A DNA stretch of 64,000 nucleotides from Thamnidium elegans. Its lineage: Eukaryota; Mucoromycota; Mucoromycetes; Mucorales; Mucoraceae. This document shows, piece after piece, positions 33,817 to 45,269 of the stretch. Position numbers and translations under genes: made by a program. The notes under the pieces are model-generated. The model did not search any database and had not been told where the DNA came from. It was given only the letters and a program-made list of their open reading frames with translations. The stretch spans positions 124,001 to 188,000 of the forward strand of contig JAIXMG010000024.1 of assembly GCA_025201345.1 (NCBI GenBank), given 5' to 3'. Each line of letters starts with the position of its first letter. Position 1 is the first letter of the stretch.

Positions 33817-34579
33817 TTAGGACCTTCCTGATCTACCAGTCATTCTTCGCTTTGGTATAGGTGATGCCGATGATTCGCCTTCTTCTTGTTGCCATTTTAC
33901 TCTTCTATCCTCTAAAACTCTATATACAGTGTAAATAAATAAATAAAGCTAATGTATATTATAAATCGTTTCAATATTTACTGTGCCATCCTTGCTTCTA
34001 ACTCTTGCTGGATATGTGGTAATTTAGTTAACCCGTTCTGTACACGAATGTCATTCACTTGATCTAAAATAGTTTACGTCTTTTTAACACTTTTTTTTTC
34101 TTTTTTTTTTTTTGCAATCGGTTTACTCTAATTATTACCATGTAAGGGTTCGTATTGTTCGCGCTTTAATTTATTGACGGATCGTTCAAGATCTTCACTT
34201 TCTTTTGTTAAAGACTGTTCTACTTCTAATAGCTATTATTCAAATAAGGTTATTTTACTTTGGAAATATCTATTTATTTTTTATTACCGAGTTCATGTCT
34301 TGGTTAATAGTATGTAACATTTCTCTCAATAATTTTTTTTCTCGTTGTAATCGCTGTCTTTCTGAATTAGTGTCTTCTAGTAAACTTTTTTTCTGGTCTA
34401 AAATTTCGGTTTTGGATAGTAATGTTGCTTTACAATCGACTAATGCTTGTGTTTTTTGTCTACAGTTATTTTACTTGAATAAAATAAACATTAAAATAAA
34501 TTATTTGAGGATACCTTAATTGTTCAAGTGAGTGCATTTGAGTTTTTAACACGTTGGAATCTACATTATGGCTACTCAT
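33817..34579 (-). CDS. Small coiled-coil protein, family not recognised
   Basis: Five exons, 34515-34579, 34288-34459, 34139-34232, 33982-34063 and 33817-33919, total 516 nt (171 aa). No ORF in the region is long enough to show it without splicing. Nearly the whole chain is predicted helix with heptad-like spacing: ILDQKKSLLEDTNSERQRL, LEVEQSLTKESEDLERSV. A conserved-looking patch, EQYEPLHDQVNDIR, follows. The C-terminus is basic (KRRMTGRSGRS). The size and layout fit a subunit of a coiled-coil complex, for example a kinetochore, spindle or mRNA-export complex, but I cannot say which. It is divergent from the bL35 gene. Confidence 0.75.
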
Positions 34580-34659
34580 GATATGTATAAAAAGCTGTTT
34601 GAAATTGTCTACTTCACTGAGCTTGAATCAATTCTCTTTTTTTGGTTTTATTTACAAGG

Positions 34660-34691
<32 letters not shown>

Positions 34692-34782
34692 TGACTGTGT
34701 TGGTCGCGTCTTTCAGTTGTCCAACTATGGGGGGAGCTTATCACCCAAAGCCTTCTTTTTTTAACCCCCCTGCTTTCAAATT
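34580..34782. promoter_or_regulatory. Bidirectional promoter region with a long A run
   Basis: 203 bp between divergent start codons. It holds an uninterrupted A run of about 28 bases near 34661-34688, the longest of its kind in the window. Long A runs exclude nucleosomes in yeasts, which would suit a shared open promoter. Confidence 0.5.
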
Positions 34783-35192
34783 ATGTTTCGTGCATTAGGT
34801 AAAAAAAAACGAATGGAAATAAAAAATAAAAAGTGAAATGTAACAATCCAAACTCTACAATAGTTAATTCTACCAGTAATTTGATTACCAAGACTTTGGC
34901 TCCTTTGGGTCAAACATCCAGATCCATGTCCAAGTTGAAGTCTCATTCTGGAGCTAAAAAGAGGTAAACAAAAGAAAGAAAAAAGAAAAAAAAACGAAGA
35001 AATATACTCAAATGTAAAGATAGATTTATGCCTACTGCTAATGGTAATTATAAGCGTTGGCAAGTCGGTCTTCGTCATTTGAACTCTGGATTTTCAGCAG
35101 AAAGAACCAACCGTCTTTCTAGAACAGTTTTTGTTGATAAAACACAAAAGAGAATGCTTAGAAAAGCATTGCCTTATTCTTGTTCTAAATAA
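34783..35192 (+). CDS. MRPL35: Mitochondrial ribosomal protein bL35m
   Basis: Three exons, 34783-34798 (16 nt), 34864-34963 and 35024-35192, total 285 nt (94 aa). The residues SKLKSHSGAKKRF and TANGNYKRWQVGLRHLNS are the signature of the bacterial-type L35 family. The N-terminus MFRALVNSTSNLITK is basic and amphipathic, fitting a mitochondrial targeting peptide. The C-terminus is basic, typical of rRNA-binding proteins. Product length is close to other fungal bL35m. Confidence 0.93.
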
Positions 35193-35644
35193 GAAGAAAT
35201 AATCATAAATGTGTAAATAAATAATTTTTTAAAAGTCATACAAAAATTAAGTTGTAATGAGATGATGATGGATTGCAGAAGCCCTTATTGAAGGTGTTTT
35301 TAAAATGTCCCTGACGTATCCATGGTAACACAATCTTGAAAAATTACAGTAAGGCTGGTAAATATTTGGCTGATTTAGAAATTAAAATGGTGATAATAAT
35401 AAAAAATGATTGGATGTTACTGATGTTTCAAAATATAACCATCCCCATAAGTTATATACTCATACTCATTATTGTTATATATTAACACGAGCTTTGTATC
35501 CAATTTAAACATGATACGATCAGTCTCACCCGTAGTCAAACCTTTTTCGCCCCCCTATATGTATTATGTTAATTTTATTCATAGATATAGAACCTGCATA
35601 AAACTTGCCAGCGAATGTATATGCCTGTATTATAAAATAGCACT
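35193..35644. other. Intergenic stretch before the orphan split gene
   Basis: No gene seen. The 67-codon frame at 35472-35675 overlaps the 3' exon of the minus-strand gene and has no motif. Confidence 0.4.
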
Positions 35645-37010
35645 TCAGAGATGTCTGCCCATATCTTTACCATGATGTTCGGCTTCGGATGGTTTTGGGT
35701 GTGTCGATGAGAATATAGTCCCATGTTTCATCATTTTATCAAGGCTAATAGGTATTTTGTCAGTCATTCAAGTAAGAGGCTTTTAAAATAATATAAGCTT
35801 ACATTATGCCAACAAGCTCATACCCCTCTTTTTTCATTTTTGGTAAATGCTTTTTGCTGATAATGCCTGGCGTTCCAATAGCACTCTTCAATGTCTCGAT
35901 GATTCTATAATAATGGTTATTATACAGCAAATACAACTAAATTATTATATTAAAGCACACACCTAGAAAACTTGGCCAATTTTTCCTAATGATGGGTCTG
36001 GATTGAATTAGATTCTCATTGATTGCCGGTTTTTTAAACATGGTTTTCAGGTGGTTCCATTCTTCCATAGAAAATAACAGGTGCTGATTTGTCAAGCTGC
36101 CTCTTGTTAAATCCAATATACAATTATAGCCACAACTTTGTCAAAAAAAATATAAGTATTACTTTTAGGGTTAAAGTACATTGTTTAAACTTACTCGACA
36201 AGTGCTATATTTCTGAGGGCGACAACTCCTTGTAATTGATCTGTTTTCGCATTGCTCTTTATTATCGTTCCAGCTGATAATTGGTCGTTTTCTTTTATTT
36301 TCAAACTGTCTTCATTAACATACTATGAAGATATCTAAATTTAATTTGCATTGAAAAATAATATTTATGACGCGTTACCTTGTCTATTTCTTCAAGTTTC
36401 TTTTGAAGTTCTTTCGGAGACTCTTCTTCATCTATCGGAGGGCATTGGGAAGAACTTACACTCGCTAATTTTTTTTGTTTTTTTTTTTTTTGTTTATTTG
36501 CTGTAGAAAACTAGCCGCAGTTAGGTTGTTAAACGTCTCAACTTGAAAGGCCTTATTTTCAAGACTTTTTCAAATGGTTAATTCTTGGTACACCATCATT
36601 TACACCACCAGTGCCAATTTAGCGAAATTCCTGCATCGACACCACCATATCATAAGGAAATATTTAGACATTTGATAATATAAAAGGTACTTGCTTGTAT
36701 ATGAATTCATCGTTAAAAAAAAAGGAAAAAAAAAAAAAAAAAAGATGGAATAAATAGGTGATTTTTAATCATGATAAAAAGGGGTTTATTCAACCATGAT
36801 AAAACAAGGTTTATTCAACTATGATCGTGATATTTATATTACAATTTCCTTTCTCACGATATTAAAAAAAAAAAGTCGTTTTTACATGTAAAGTACCTGT
36901 TAACCTTTCAAATACACGTCTTGATTCTAAACAAAGCATATATAAAAAGGATTAATAAGTAAGTAATAGCGGAGACGCGTTAGTAAATTGAAGAATACCT
37001 CTTTATCCAT
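35645..37010 (-). CDS. Orphan split gene, seven proposed exons, 5' end tentative
   Basis: Five exons join well: 36379-36500, 36195-36322, 35959-36135, 35803-35904 and 35645-35744, with introns of 54-58 nt. They encode CPPIDEEESPKELQKKLEEI, DQLQGVVALRNIALVDCGYN, FKKPAINENLIQSRPI and ISKKHLPKMKKEGYELVGIL, and end in HHGKDMGRHL. The phase fits throughout. For the 5' end I propose two tiny exons, 36999-37010 (ATGGATAAAGAG) and 36905-36926, separated by a normal intron. The second leaves one base, which is the phase needed at 36500. The 400-nt intron that follows is unusually long here, so an exon may be missing. The location among transposon remains suggests a TE-linked or recently formed gene. 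No family is recognised. Confidence 0.4.
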
Positions 37011-37869
37011 GTTGTTTGGTATTAAACAGAAAAAAAAAAAAAAAAAAAAAGATGTTTGGTATTGTAAAAAGGGAAAAGTGTGTTTTTTTTTGGGTAATTA
37101 TACGCGCACCATTTTTTTCACATATTGAACAGACATTAACCAAGTATTACTGAAATTAGGTTAGAAATCACATACCCTGAATGGATCGCATGTCTTGAAC
37201 CATTCGTGGTTGAAGATGTTGTGTATAAAATAATTTCACAAGCTGGAATTTACGCAAGTCTGTTTTGTATCATAAAATCTATTGCCTCTATATTCATCAA
37301 GTCAAAAGCAGTAGAATCCTTGAAATGACTGCTTTACATAACCCATCTTCAAATGCAAATAATAGATTTCCAGATAAATATAAAACCAAGACATTTATGT
37401 TTGAAAGATTAAAAAAATGCTAGAGAAGATAAGTTCAGGTAAAATACTAATACAGCTTATGAGGCGTCACCATCGTTCGGAAAGAGGAGGATTTTAACAC
37501 GCTGATTCATTTATTCTATCCATGGCAGCGAGGCATATCTGTCCCTGGCGTTGGTGTTCTCTTGATGTTGACCTATCATCTCCATGACAGTAAACTGGAT
37601 GTCAAGAGTGCAACTGTGACGGATATACTCGGATCTTTTGTCTCTTGATAGGAGATAGCTACATCTGTGGTTAATATCACAATCCATTGTCCTGATTTTT
37701 TTTTTTTGGGCAATTTAACCTCAACACAAAGTGTCCAAAATTACTCAAAAAAGTGGGCGGTATTTTCAAACATCTGGTAAATTGAGAGTGGAAGCACAGT
37801 AAGCTATTCTGACAGTTATTATAATTCTTCTTTGAAAATAAATATTACCTCTATTTACATTATTAATTA
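37011..37869. mobile_element. Degenerate transposon region
   Basis: Short open segments in several frames, for example PWQRGISVPGVGVLLMLTY at about 37537-37595, are broken by stops. Placement directly before a recognisable DDE fragment suggests the 5' part of the same dead element. No motif proves this. Confidence 0.3.
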
Positions 37870-38330
37870 ACGAGAATGAATCAAATCAATTTTTCATTAT
37901 GTAAGATGGACTAGAGAATGTCTTTTAACGAGAAAGTTGTAGACCCAATGGAGGGTGTATTGACAGATAGTGTCGACCCGAACATAGCTCTCATCACAAT
38001 AACGAGCCAAGCTGCCTACTTGGCTGCTAAACCGGAGGATATCAAGGGTACCGAAATGAAAGATGTACAGAGTCATATATTTGCCTCCGTATTCACCAGA
38101 GTTGAATTGCAAATTGAAAACTTCTGGGGATCTAGTAAAAAAAAAAAAAAAAAAAAAAAATGAAGCGCGAGAGGAAACTCTATCTCAAAGGATCACTGAT
38201 GCTTGCAATAATGTATGTGTTAATGATATTTGTGGATTCTGCGGTCATTCTAAGCGCCATATCACCCCTATTGTCGAGATAAAATTCAATTGCCAATCTA
38301 TAACTGCCAAAGTAATTTTTCCATTAGGCC
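37870..38330 (+). mobile_element. Degenerate Tc1/mariner-type DDE transposase C-terminus
   Basis: Around 38065-38135 one frame reads YLPPYSPELN and the adjoining frame IENFWG. Together they are the NPIE-x-FW catalytic block split by a frameshift. An A run of about 23 follows at 38138-38160. Then comes REETLSQRITDACNNV and GFCGHSKRH, the expected C-terminal tail of this transposase group. A run of A inside the coding region is a plausible cause of the decay. Confidence 0.75.
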
Positions 38331-38846
38331 AATAAAGTATCACCATTTTTTAATTTCGAAATCAGCCAATATTTACCGACCTTACTGTATATCAATTTTG
38401 CTTTAAGAAGCTCAAAATAACCCCGATAGACTAAGGTGGATCGGGGAACCCAACGCTAAAACTGTTGAGTAAAAAAAAAAAAAAAAAAAAAAGAAGCTGT
38501 AAGAAAAAGGGGGGGGGGGACCTGAAGTAATAATAAATAACTATAATCAAGATTCGATCTTTGCCATATTTATGCACAATGACCTCTCTTTGTTTAACTG
38601 CCTTAAAAAAAAATTCGGAATCCTGTGCGGATTAAATATATATATTTGTTTATCGATCAAATATCTTGGTCCCACTTTATTTTTTCATGTTCTGCTTTAG
38701 GTTAAAAGTAATCTGGGTTTAATCACGGAGTTGATTTATTATCTATCTCGTTTTGTAATTATCGACCATTGTTAATATATATAAAAGAGCTGACTTTTTT
38801 TTTATATTTTCTGTATTCTTCAATGTATTAAAAAAAAATAAAAAAA
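38331..38846. other. 5' flank of the F-box gene
   Basis: Contains an A run (22) at about 38470-38491 followed within 20 bp by a G run of ten, and TATATAAAAG about 60 bp before the F-box start codon. No gene seen. Confidence 0.5.
38777..38786 (+). promoter_or_regulatory. TATA box of the F-box gene
   Basis: TATATAAAAG lies about 60 bp before the ATG, in the position expected for a fungal core promoter. Confidence 0.5.
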
Positions 38847-39531
38847 ATGAATTATTCTCTTCCAACTGAAATTATTTCAAATATCTTTGAATATGTATCT
38901 ATAAATGATCTTATACGCATTGAAAGCACTTGTAGATTATTTCAATCGTTTGCTTTATGCGAAATAGAAAAAAGAATTATTCATTCTACAAGAGATGAAT
39001 GGGGAATTTTGGTAAAAAAAAAAAAAGCTTTTGAGTTACCAATCAAATATAAAAAAAAAAAAAATATTAACTATTTTTCATAAATAGATTCATTTAGGTC
39101 AAGTACTTGCTAAACCTATTCGATTCGATCCAAGAACAAAGAAAGCTTATTATTCTATCGTGATGGATCCCGTCAAGATTAAGACAATGTTTGATCATCG
39201 TAGACCTATACATTGCTCTTTATTAAGAAAGAATCATACAAAATTATCTCTTTCTGAAATTAAATATCAATCCTATAGTGAAAAAGGTTTCATTATCAAT
39301 ATTGAAAAGGGAATGGAAGAAGGCAAAACATTACAATTGAATGTTAAAAACGAATTGTGTCAGGTTCATGCATCACTGACCAGATTGGCATCACCTGTTC
39401 TTATTCAACAAGCTGAACTGGATAATAACAAAAAGCATCCGCAACCAATTAAATCAATGGCCCCTCTTCCATTAACATATACCCTTCAAATCACTGAATT
39501 ATCATTACCGCTATCTACTATTGCTACATAA
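38847..39531 (+). CDS. Small F-box protein
   Basis: Two exons, 38847-39011 and 39088-39531, total 609 nt (202 aa). The N-terminus LPTEIISNIFEYVSINDLIRIEST fits the F-box (LP-x-E-x2-x-I-x3-L-x3-D-L). F-box proteins bind Skp1 and bring targets to SCF ubiquitin ligases. The remaining 150 residues have no recognised repeat, so the target is unknown. The 76-nt intron begins in an A run, so slippage here would be invisible in the protein. Confidence 0.8.
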
Positions 39532-39952
39532 CTAAAATCTGCTACAACAACAATAACAAAAGGAACTGGATTCCCTTGTAACTATATATACCTCCCTACC
39601 TCCTTTTCTTAATACATTCTATCTGTCGTAATTCATTATAAAATAGTCGGCATCTAAAAAAACAATAATAATAATAAAATATGAAATATTTTCAGTGGGG
39701 CCCTTCATTACAACCTTAATCGATTCGTTTTTATTTGCGTGTCATACCCATCCTGATTCGCCCGAAAAACATTATATACCTTAATTTGGCGTGGACTTAA
39801 TATACACAAAAAAAAAAAAAATACCGTGTACTTGACTAGTGATAAATAAATGTAAAATAGATCTCGTACGCGCACGCTTTATTCTCACCTGAACATGAGT
39901 GTCACAATCCAAACCGACTGGTTTACCGCGCCAACAATTGCGACATCGTCAG

Positions 39953-39984
<32 letters not shown>

Positions 39985-42441
39985 GGTACTGACCATGACC
40001 GGAACTGCCTATACATCATTTAGCTAAAGCTTAATTTGGCTCTAAACTTTTTAGTTCGTCATTTAAAAGAATCGCTTTTCTTTTTAATTATATTGAGCAT
40101 GCTAATTATCAATATAAATATTTGTTTATTAAAATATAATCTGGATATGTTGTATATATATAAACAGAAACAAATTAAAACTTTCAAATTTTACCAGCTA
40201 TCTCTTCTTTTTTTTAAAAAAAAAACGTCATTACAGAACACAACATATGTTTGAGCCACCTTGAAGTAACTAATACGTCTCTGTCCTACCTTTTTTACTT
40301 ATGTGGCAAACTCTTTTTTTTTTTTTTTTTACAACTAAATCTTGTTAAAAATAACACGTCGTGGGAAATAAATATGATATTCTTTAATGACTCTAAAAAG
40401 AGACTAGAGAACCCACCCCATGCTATGGTTTAATTGCATATATAATTGATTTGCCTTTATGATAATGCAAGTGCTCACGCGATATCAGTACACTTTTTTT
40501 TTTTTATAAATGACGTAGTATTTTTTAGGAATATCATTTTGGTTTCAAAAAAGTTTCTGTATAATAGTTTACCGAGAATGCATTCATACTGTATTTATTT
40601 ATTCTTTTTTTTTTTTTTTGTATGTCAACTATGTTTGCACTACCTTATGTCCGTTTTACTGCCAAATTTGTTACGATCCTTTATTCGATTTCTGGTTCTT
40701 CTACTGTATTACGAGTACAAAACATCATTTTTCTACTGTTATATACATGTGTCTGTGCATGTAACGTAAACCTACTTTGTATATTACTATGTACATTATC
40801 TATTACCTATATTTAGAAAAAAAAATAGTGCTGTAAGGGTAAGATCAGTCAAAAAGTAATATGCTCTAAACAAACATGTATGACGAAAAAAATTATATAT
40901 AGGAGCGAAAAAAAAATACATTATTAACTTACTGACAGATCTCAAGTATGCCTGATCAATCATTTACCTCAAAGAGGGAGATTAAAATCGAGTCTTTATT
41001 GAAGTCAGCAAAATGTATAAAAAAAAAGTACAAAGACCCAGATGTGTACAAGCGTAAAAAAAAAAGGACGTACCTTTTTTTTTATATTTATGGTCTAATT
41101 GCCCTACCCGTTGGATCCTTGTGATACGGACACGATCAAAGTTTAGATTGTACTCTTTGGATACAAGCTTGTGACCTATTAAGATAAATCATTTAACGTA
41201 CAATACTGGCCCTAATGTATTTCTTATCTGTGATAATAGAAATATATTAAACAAATCGAATATGTAATATTTCGACTATATAGTGTGCTTTTTTTTTTGA
41301 ATGAGGAGAAAATAGAATAAAATACTTTTTTAAATAGAGCAGATTTAACTATATCTTTTTTCTTGTTTTTGAGTAACAGTAGTATTGACGACATTTATAC
41401 TATTTATAGGCGATAAGGATAATTCTTTAGTCTAAAAGAAATCATGTCTCAGAAAACAATGATTTTTTTTTCATGCAAAGTGATGATCAGATAATAGCGT
41501 GATGAATAGGAGAAAATGATCCTTTTTAACGTTTGTTTGTAACTTCAAAAAAAAAAAAAAGTTTATGAATGCTGAATTACATAACTGAATTATTCAAAGT
41601 TACCTAGAAAATAAATATGAAAACTTACAATTGATTATAAAAAATAGAAGAAACAGCTAACTTGTACTTTAATAGACTTCATTTAATTTGATCTGTAAGT
41701 CTATTATTTTTTTTTTAAAAAAAAAAAACAATTAAAAGAAAAAGTAAACCCAATTGAAAACCTTTAGGATAAATGTACAATTGGGTACCCTTATCCAAGA
41801 AGAATGGGCAAAGCATTTGTTTACATGTACTATTTGATCGGACACCCTAAGAACTTTGGTCCGAATACGGGCCTGAAAGAAGAAGAATTATTAGAAGCCG
41901 TGTCTTTTAACGTTAACCGCGACTTCATCAGCGAGTATGAAAATCAGGATGAATGGTTTTAACTATAGCCAGCGTTTCAAATCTTTCAAACTAGGATCTC
42001 ACGAGTACGTTAGAGCCTCTCACAACAGTACAATAGAAAAACTTATCTAGAACAGCGCTTTTACAAATATATATTCTCATATATATATTTACACGTACAT
42101 GGTTATCTCACGCGTCTTTATCCCTTTATAATTTATTTTAACTAAGCCTTACCAACATCGTTCAGTAATAACCGCTGTCTGAGTAACGATTAAAAGGATT
42201 GACCATAATTACATACCTTGACCAAAGACTAGGTTAGATAAGCACGACTTGAAGTTTTATAAGGAAACTGTGACACTTATAGTGATAAAATACGTTATCA
42301 GAATTGTACTTAAACTCATCTATATAAACCTATACCTTTTTTTATTTAATAAAACGATAAATCCTTATTTTTTGCGACTGATTACTTTTTAGTATCTTTT
42401 TGTTTTTTATTTTTTATTTTTAAATCTTCACTATTTAATAG
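39532..42441. other. Gene-poor region of about 2.9 kb
   Basis: No convincing gene. Most of the open frames between 40036 and 40816 are Phe/Leu/Ile-rich products of T runs. Two short plus-strand frames have better composition: 40948-41124 (58 codons, MPDQSFTSKREIKIESL) and 41804-41962 (52 codons, FGPNTGLKEEELLEAVSF). Neither has a recognised family. Confidence 0.4.
41804..41962 (+). other. Short ORF with coding-like composition
   Basis: 52 codons from an ATG to a TAA, containing YYLIGHPKNFGPNTGLKEEE and NVNRDFISEYENQDEWF. It is acidic and not skewed by A or T runs, unlike other short frames nearby. It may be an exon of a decayed gene or a small protein. Confidence 0.25.
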
Positions 42442-43249
42442 CTCGGATTCCACATCCTCTTTCAATAAATCGTGCAAAACGACAAGAAGTTAGGTCTCTT
42501 GAACAGCGAAGTAAAAAGAGAGAGAAAAAAAATGATATAAACAAAAGAATATCAATAAGATGTTTATATGTTTTAAAAAGAAGAATTTATCGGTTAGACA
42601 TACTGGATTTAAACTCTTTATCTCTACTATATTGATTATACTCTATCATAGGCGATACGGTTGATAAAATAATTAATTATTTGTCCCAGTATCAACAGCA
42701 CATAGAAACATGAAAGAAAGAGGGTTACCTTATCATAGGATATGCCCCGTAAATCTAAGCAAGAAGTTGATCTTTGATGATCGAGTACGGTTACTTCAAC
42801 TGATGGCGAATCGGTTACAAGAACGACCATTAGTTGATAAAATATTTGACTCTGTAAATAGCAGTTCCAATGATCCGCTTATCGAAAGAGATTCCCAGTC
42901 CAAATGATATCATAAAGAAATTGAAACATGTGGATGGAGACATACAAGGTAATATAATATACTCTTTGATTGCAGTTTTACATTTCTTGCTAAATAGCAA
43001 CCTCTTTTTTTTTATAGAACTCCTAAGGTTTTTTTCATGATCAACTCCCCTCCCATATTTGCTTGATCACTCTTGATTCCGCTGGTTTGACAACCAATTC
43101 AAACTTTATCAAGTAAGTGAAAAACGTTATCGTAATAAAGCAGTAATCTAACTTTTTCTTTTCATTCAAGAAATAATACCAGCATTAAAAAAAAATTATC
43201 ATCGATAATTTGCCACATACCAACACAATTATTACCATTGAACGTGATG
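42442..43249 (+). pseudogene. Decayed multi-exon gene, family unknown
   Basis: Four exon-like blocks with good splice sites are visible: about 42442-42639, 42699-42948, 43018-43112 and 43171-43249. They encode RIPHPLSINRAKRQEVRSL, then LPYHRICPVNLSKKLIFDD and LLQLMANRLQERPLVDKIF, then DQLPSHICLITLDSAGLTTN, then IIIDNLPHTNTIITIERDE. A frameshift near 42885 and another at the T run near 43030 break the frame, and the first block ends in a TGA. Introns of 69 and 58 nt have GT-AG ends. The blocks look like one gene that has lost function. Confidence 0.45.
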
Positions 43250-43547
43250 AAGTTTTTTTTTTTTAGGATCTTTGTCGCTAAAATGTCATTTATAATTGTT
43301 AAAATTCCAGTCTGAGGCAGGATTATTGCAAAAGTACTGTACTTGTTTTGGGTCATACAGAGAGGTTGTAATACTTAATATTGCGTCATAAAAAATAAAA
43401 ATATTTTCCTCTTGTTCCTTTTTCCTTTTTTTTTTGTTTTTTTGTTTTTTTTTTAATCAAGTATCGGTACACCGTAATCCCTACTACAATTGGATCAGAA
43501 TTCGTCTCTTTTTCTTTTTACTTACTCCATTACAAAAAAAAAAAAAA

Positions 43548-44588
43548 ATGAAGTTCGATTTAAATAAAAGGCTTGAACGAACAGAGTCTTATCAAAGACT
43601 GGTTGAAAAATTAAAAAGAAATCCTTCTGAACGTGTAGATGAAAAGGATTGGCCAAGACCAGATACACCAAAAGAGGTAATACATCATGCAATTAAGGGC
43701 GCTGCAAGTAAGTATTATACTAGTATTTTCATTATATGTGATTTTATTCATCTTGTTTTTTTTTGTTGTTGTTGTTAGGATCATTCGCTTTAGCTTATGG
43801 TGTACGTGGTTCTGTAAATTTCTGTTTATATTTGATTCGTGTGATACGTGGAAAGTAAGAATTGATTTTATTTTTACTTTTAAAAAAACCCTTTTTATAT
43901 AGAATACTAAGAAACTTTCTCTCATAATTAGAGCATCCTTTGCCAAAATATTAGATGCGTCATTTAAAAACTTGGATTCGTTTCGATTTGGTGCCATGTT
44001 TGGTTTGTTTGCATTATTATGGAAATCAGTAAATAATGGTATGCGCCTCTACCGTGGTAAAGACGATCGATTGAATGGATTAATAGGTGGTGCTGTAGCT
44101 GGTCTAAGTATTCTATGTGAGAAAAAAGAACGTCGAGTAGATATCGCACAACAAATGATGGTGAGGTAATATGAACAATTTATAAATTACACTAGTGAAA
44201 AAAAAAAAACTAATTTAGATATAGAGCTTTACAAGCCATTTACAATGCCGGTAAAGCAAGAGATATATTTTATTTTAAAAATGGTGATGCTTTATTATTT
44301 GCCGTAACTTGCGCTCAGGTATTATATGCTTATACGATGAGACCTGAAACTTTACCTCCAGATTTTTATTCTTTCATGGTAAAAGCTGCAAGGTGTCCTC
44401 AAACTGCTTTGGAATTAAATGCTGCTAATATTAGAGGTGGCCCTGTCAATGCTGAAAACGCTCTTTTTGCTATCAAAAAGTTACGTCCGACTCAACATGC
44501 ATTACAAGCTGTAGGTCAAATGGCCGGAGACGCAAATATCGTTACCTGGTAAATTACTCCGTTATTCATGCAATTTCTATTATATATT

Positions 44589-44625
<37 letters not shown>

Positions 44626-45269
44626 GTAATTAGTGAAGTACTTCATCCTTGGGTTGATGGTTGTCATGCAACTGCATTTGATCGTTTCTATAACGTATTC
44701 AAAAGCTTCTTACCTGTGTATGGTACACTTCATTTTGTTCCCATGCTATTACTTCGTACAAAACATTTCAAAAGCGAGTAAGTAGTAATTTTTAGCCGAA
44801 AGTAACTATAATCAAATGATAATAACACCAAAAACCCTTATTTAGTCCCGTCAATATGTTATCCAGAACTACTATTGCAACGATGAAATCTGGAGCATTT
44901 TTAGCTACATTTGTTACATTGTACCAATATTATATCTGTACACATCGTAATATATTCAAGACGGGCATGATTGGAACGTTTAATTCTAAATATATTTATT
45001 ACCTTGCTGGTTTCTTGTGTTCTTACCCTGCTATATTTATTGAAGATAAGAAGAGACGTAGTGAATTGGCACTTTATGTTTTACCAAAGGCTTTAACCAG
45101 TTTCTACAAGATTGCTTACTCTCGTCAATGGATTTTCAAGATTAAACATTTTGAGGTTTATATGACTAGTGTCGCTATGGGCATCATCATGTCCTTTTAT
45201 CAAGAAGAAGCTGATGTTTTGTCTTCTTTTGTTCGTAAAATTATGTACCAATTTTTCCAAAAGAATTAA
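43548..45269 (+). CDS. TMEM135-like membrane protein
   Basis: Six exons, 43548-43707, 43779-43854, 43932-44165, 44219-44548, 44634-44777 and 44846-45269, total 1368 nt (455 aa). The N-terminal domain has GAARSFALAYGVRGSVNF, the middle has RFGAMFGLFALLWKSVNN, GGAVAGLSILCEKKERR and CHPWVDGCHA-like residues at EVLHPWVDGCH, and several hydrophobic segments. That order is the TMEM135 pattern. Animal TMEM135 is a multi-pass protein of peroxisomes, mitochondria and lipid handling; related Tim17-like features are noted in the family. An A run of 15 sits directly before the ATG. Confidence 0.88.

Noticed and set aside
40036..40816. Several overlapping plus-strand frames of 60-107 codons
   Set aside because: They consist largely of Phe, Leu and Ile from T runs and show no motif.
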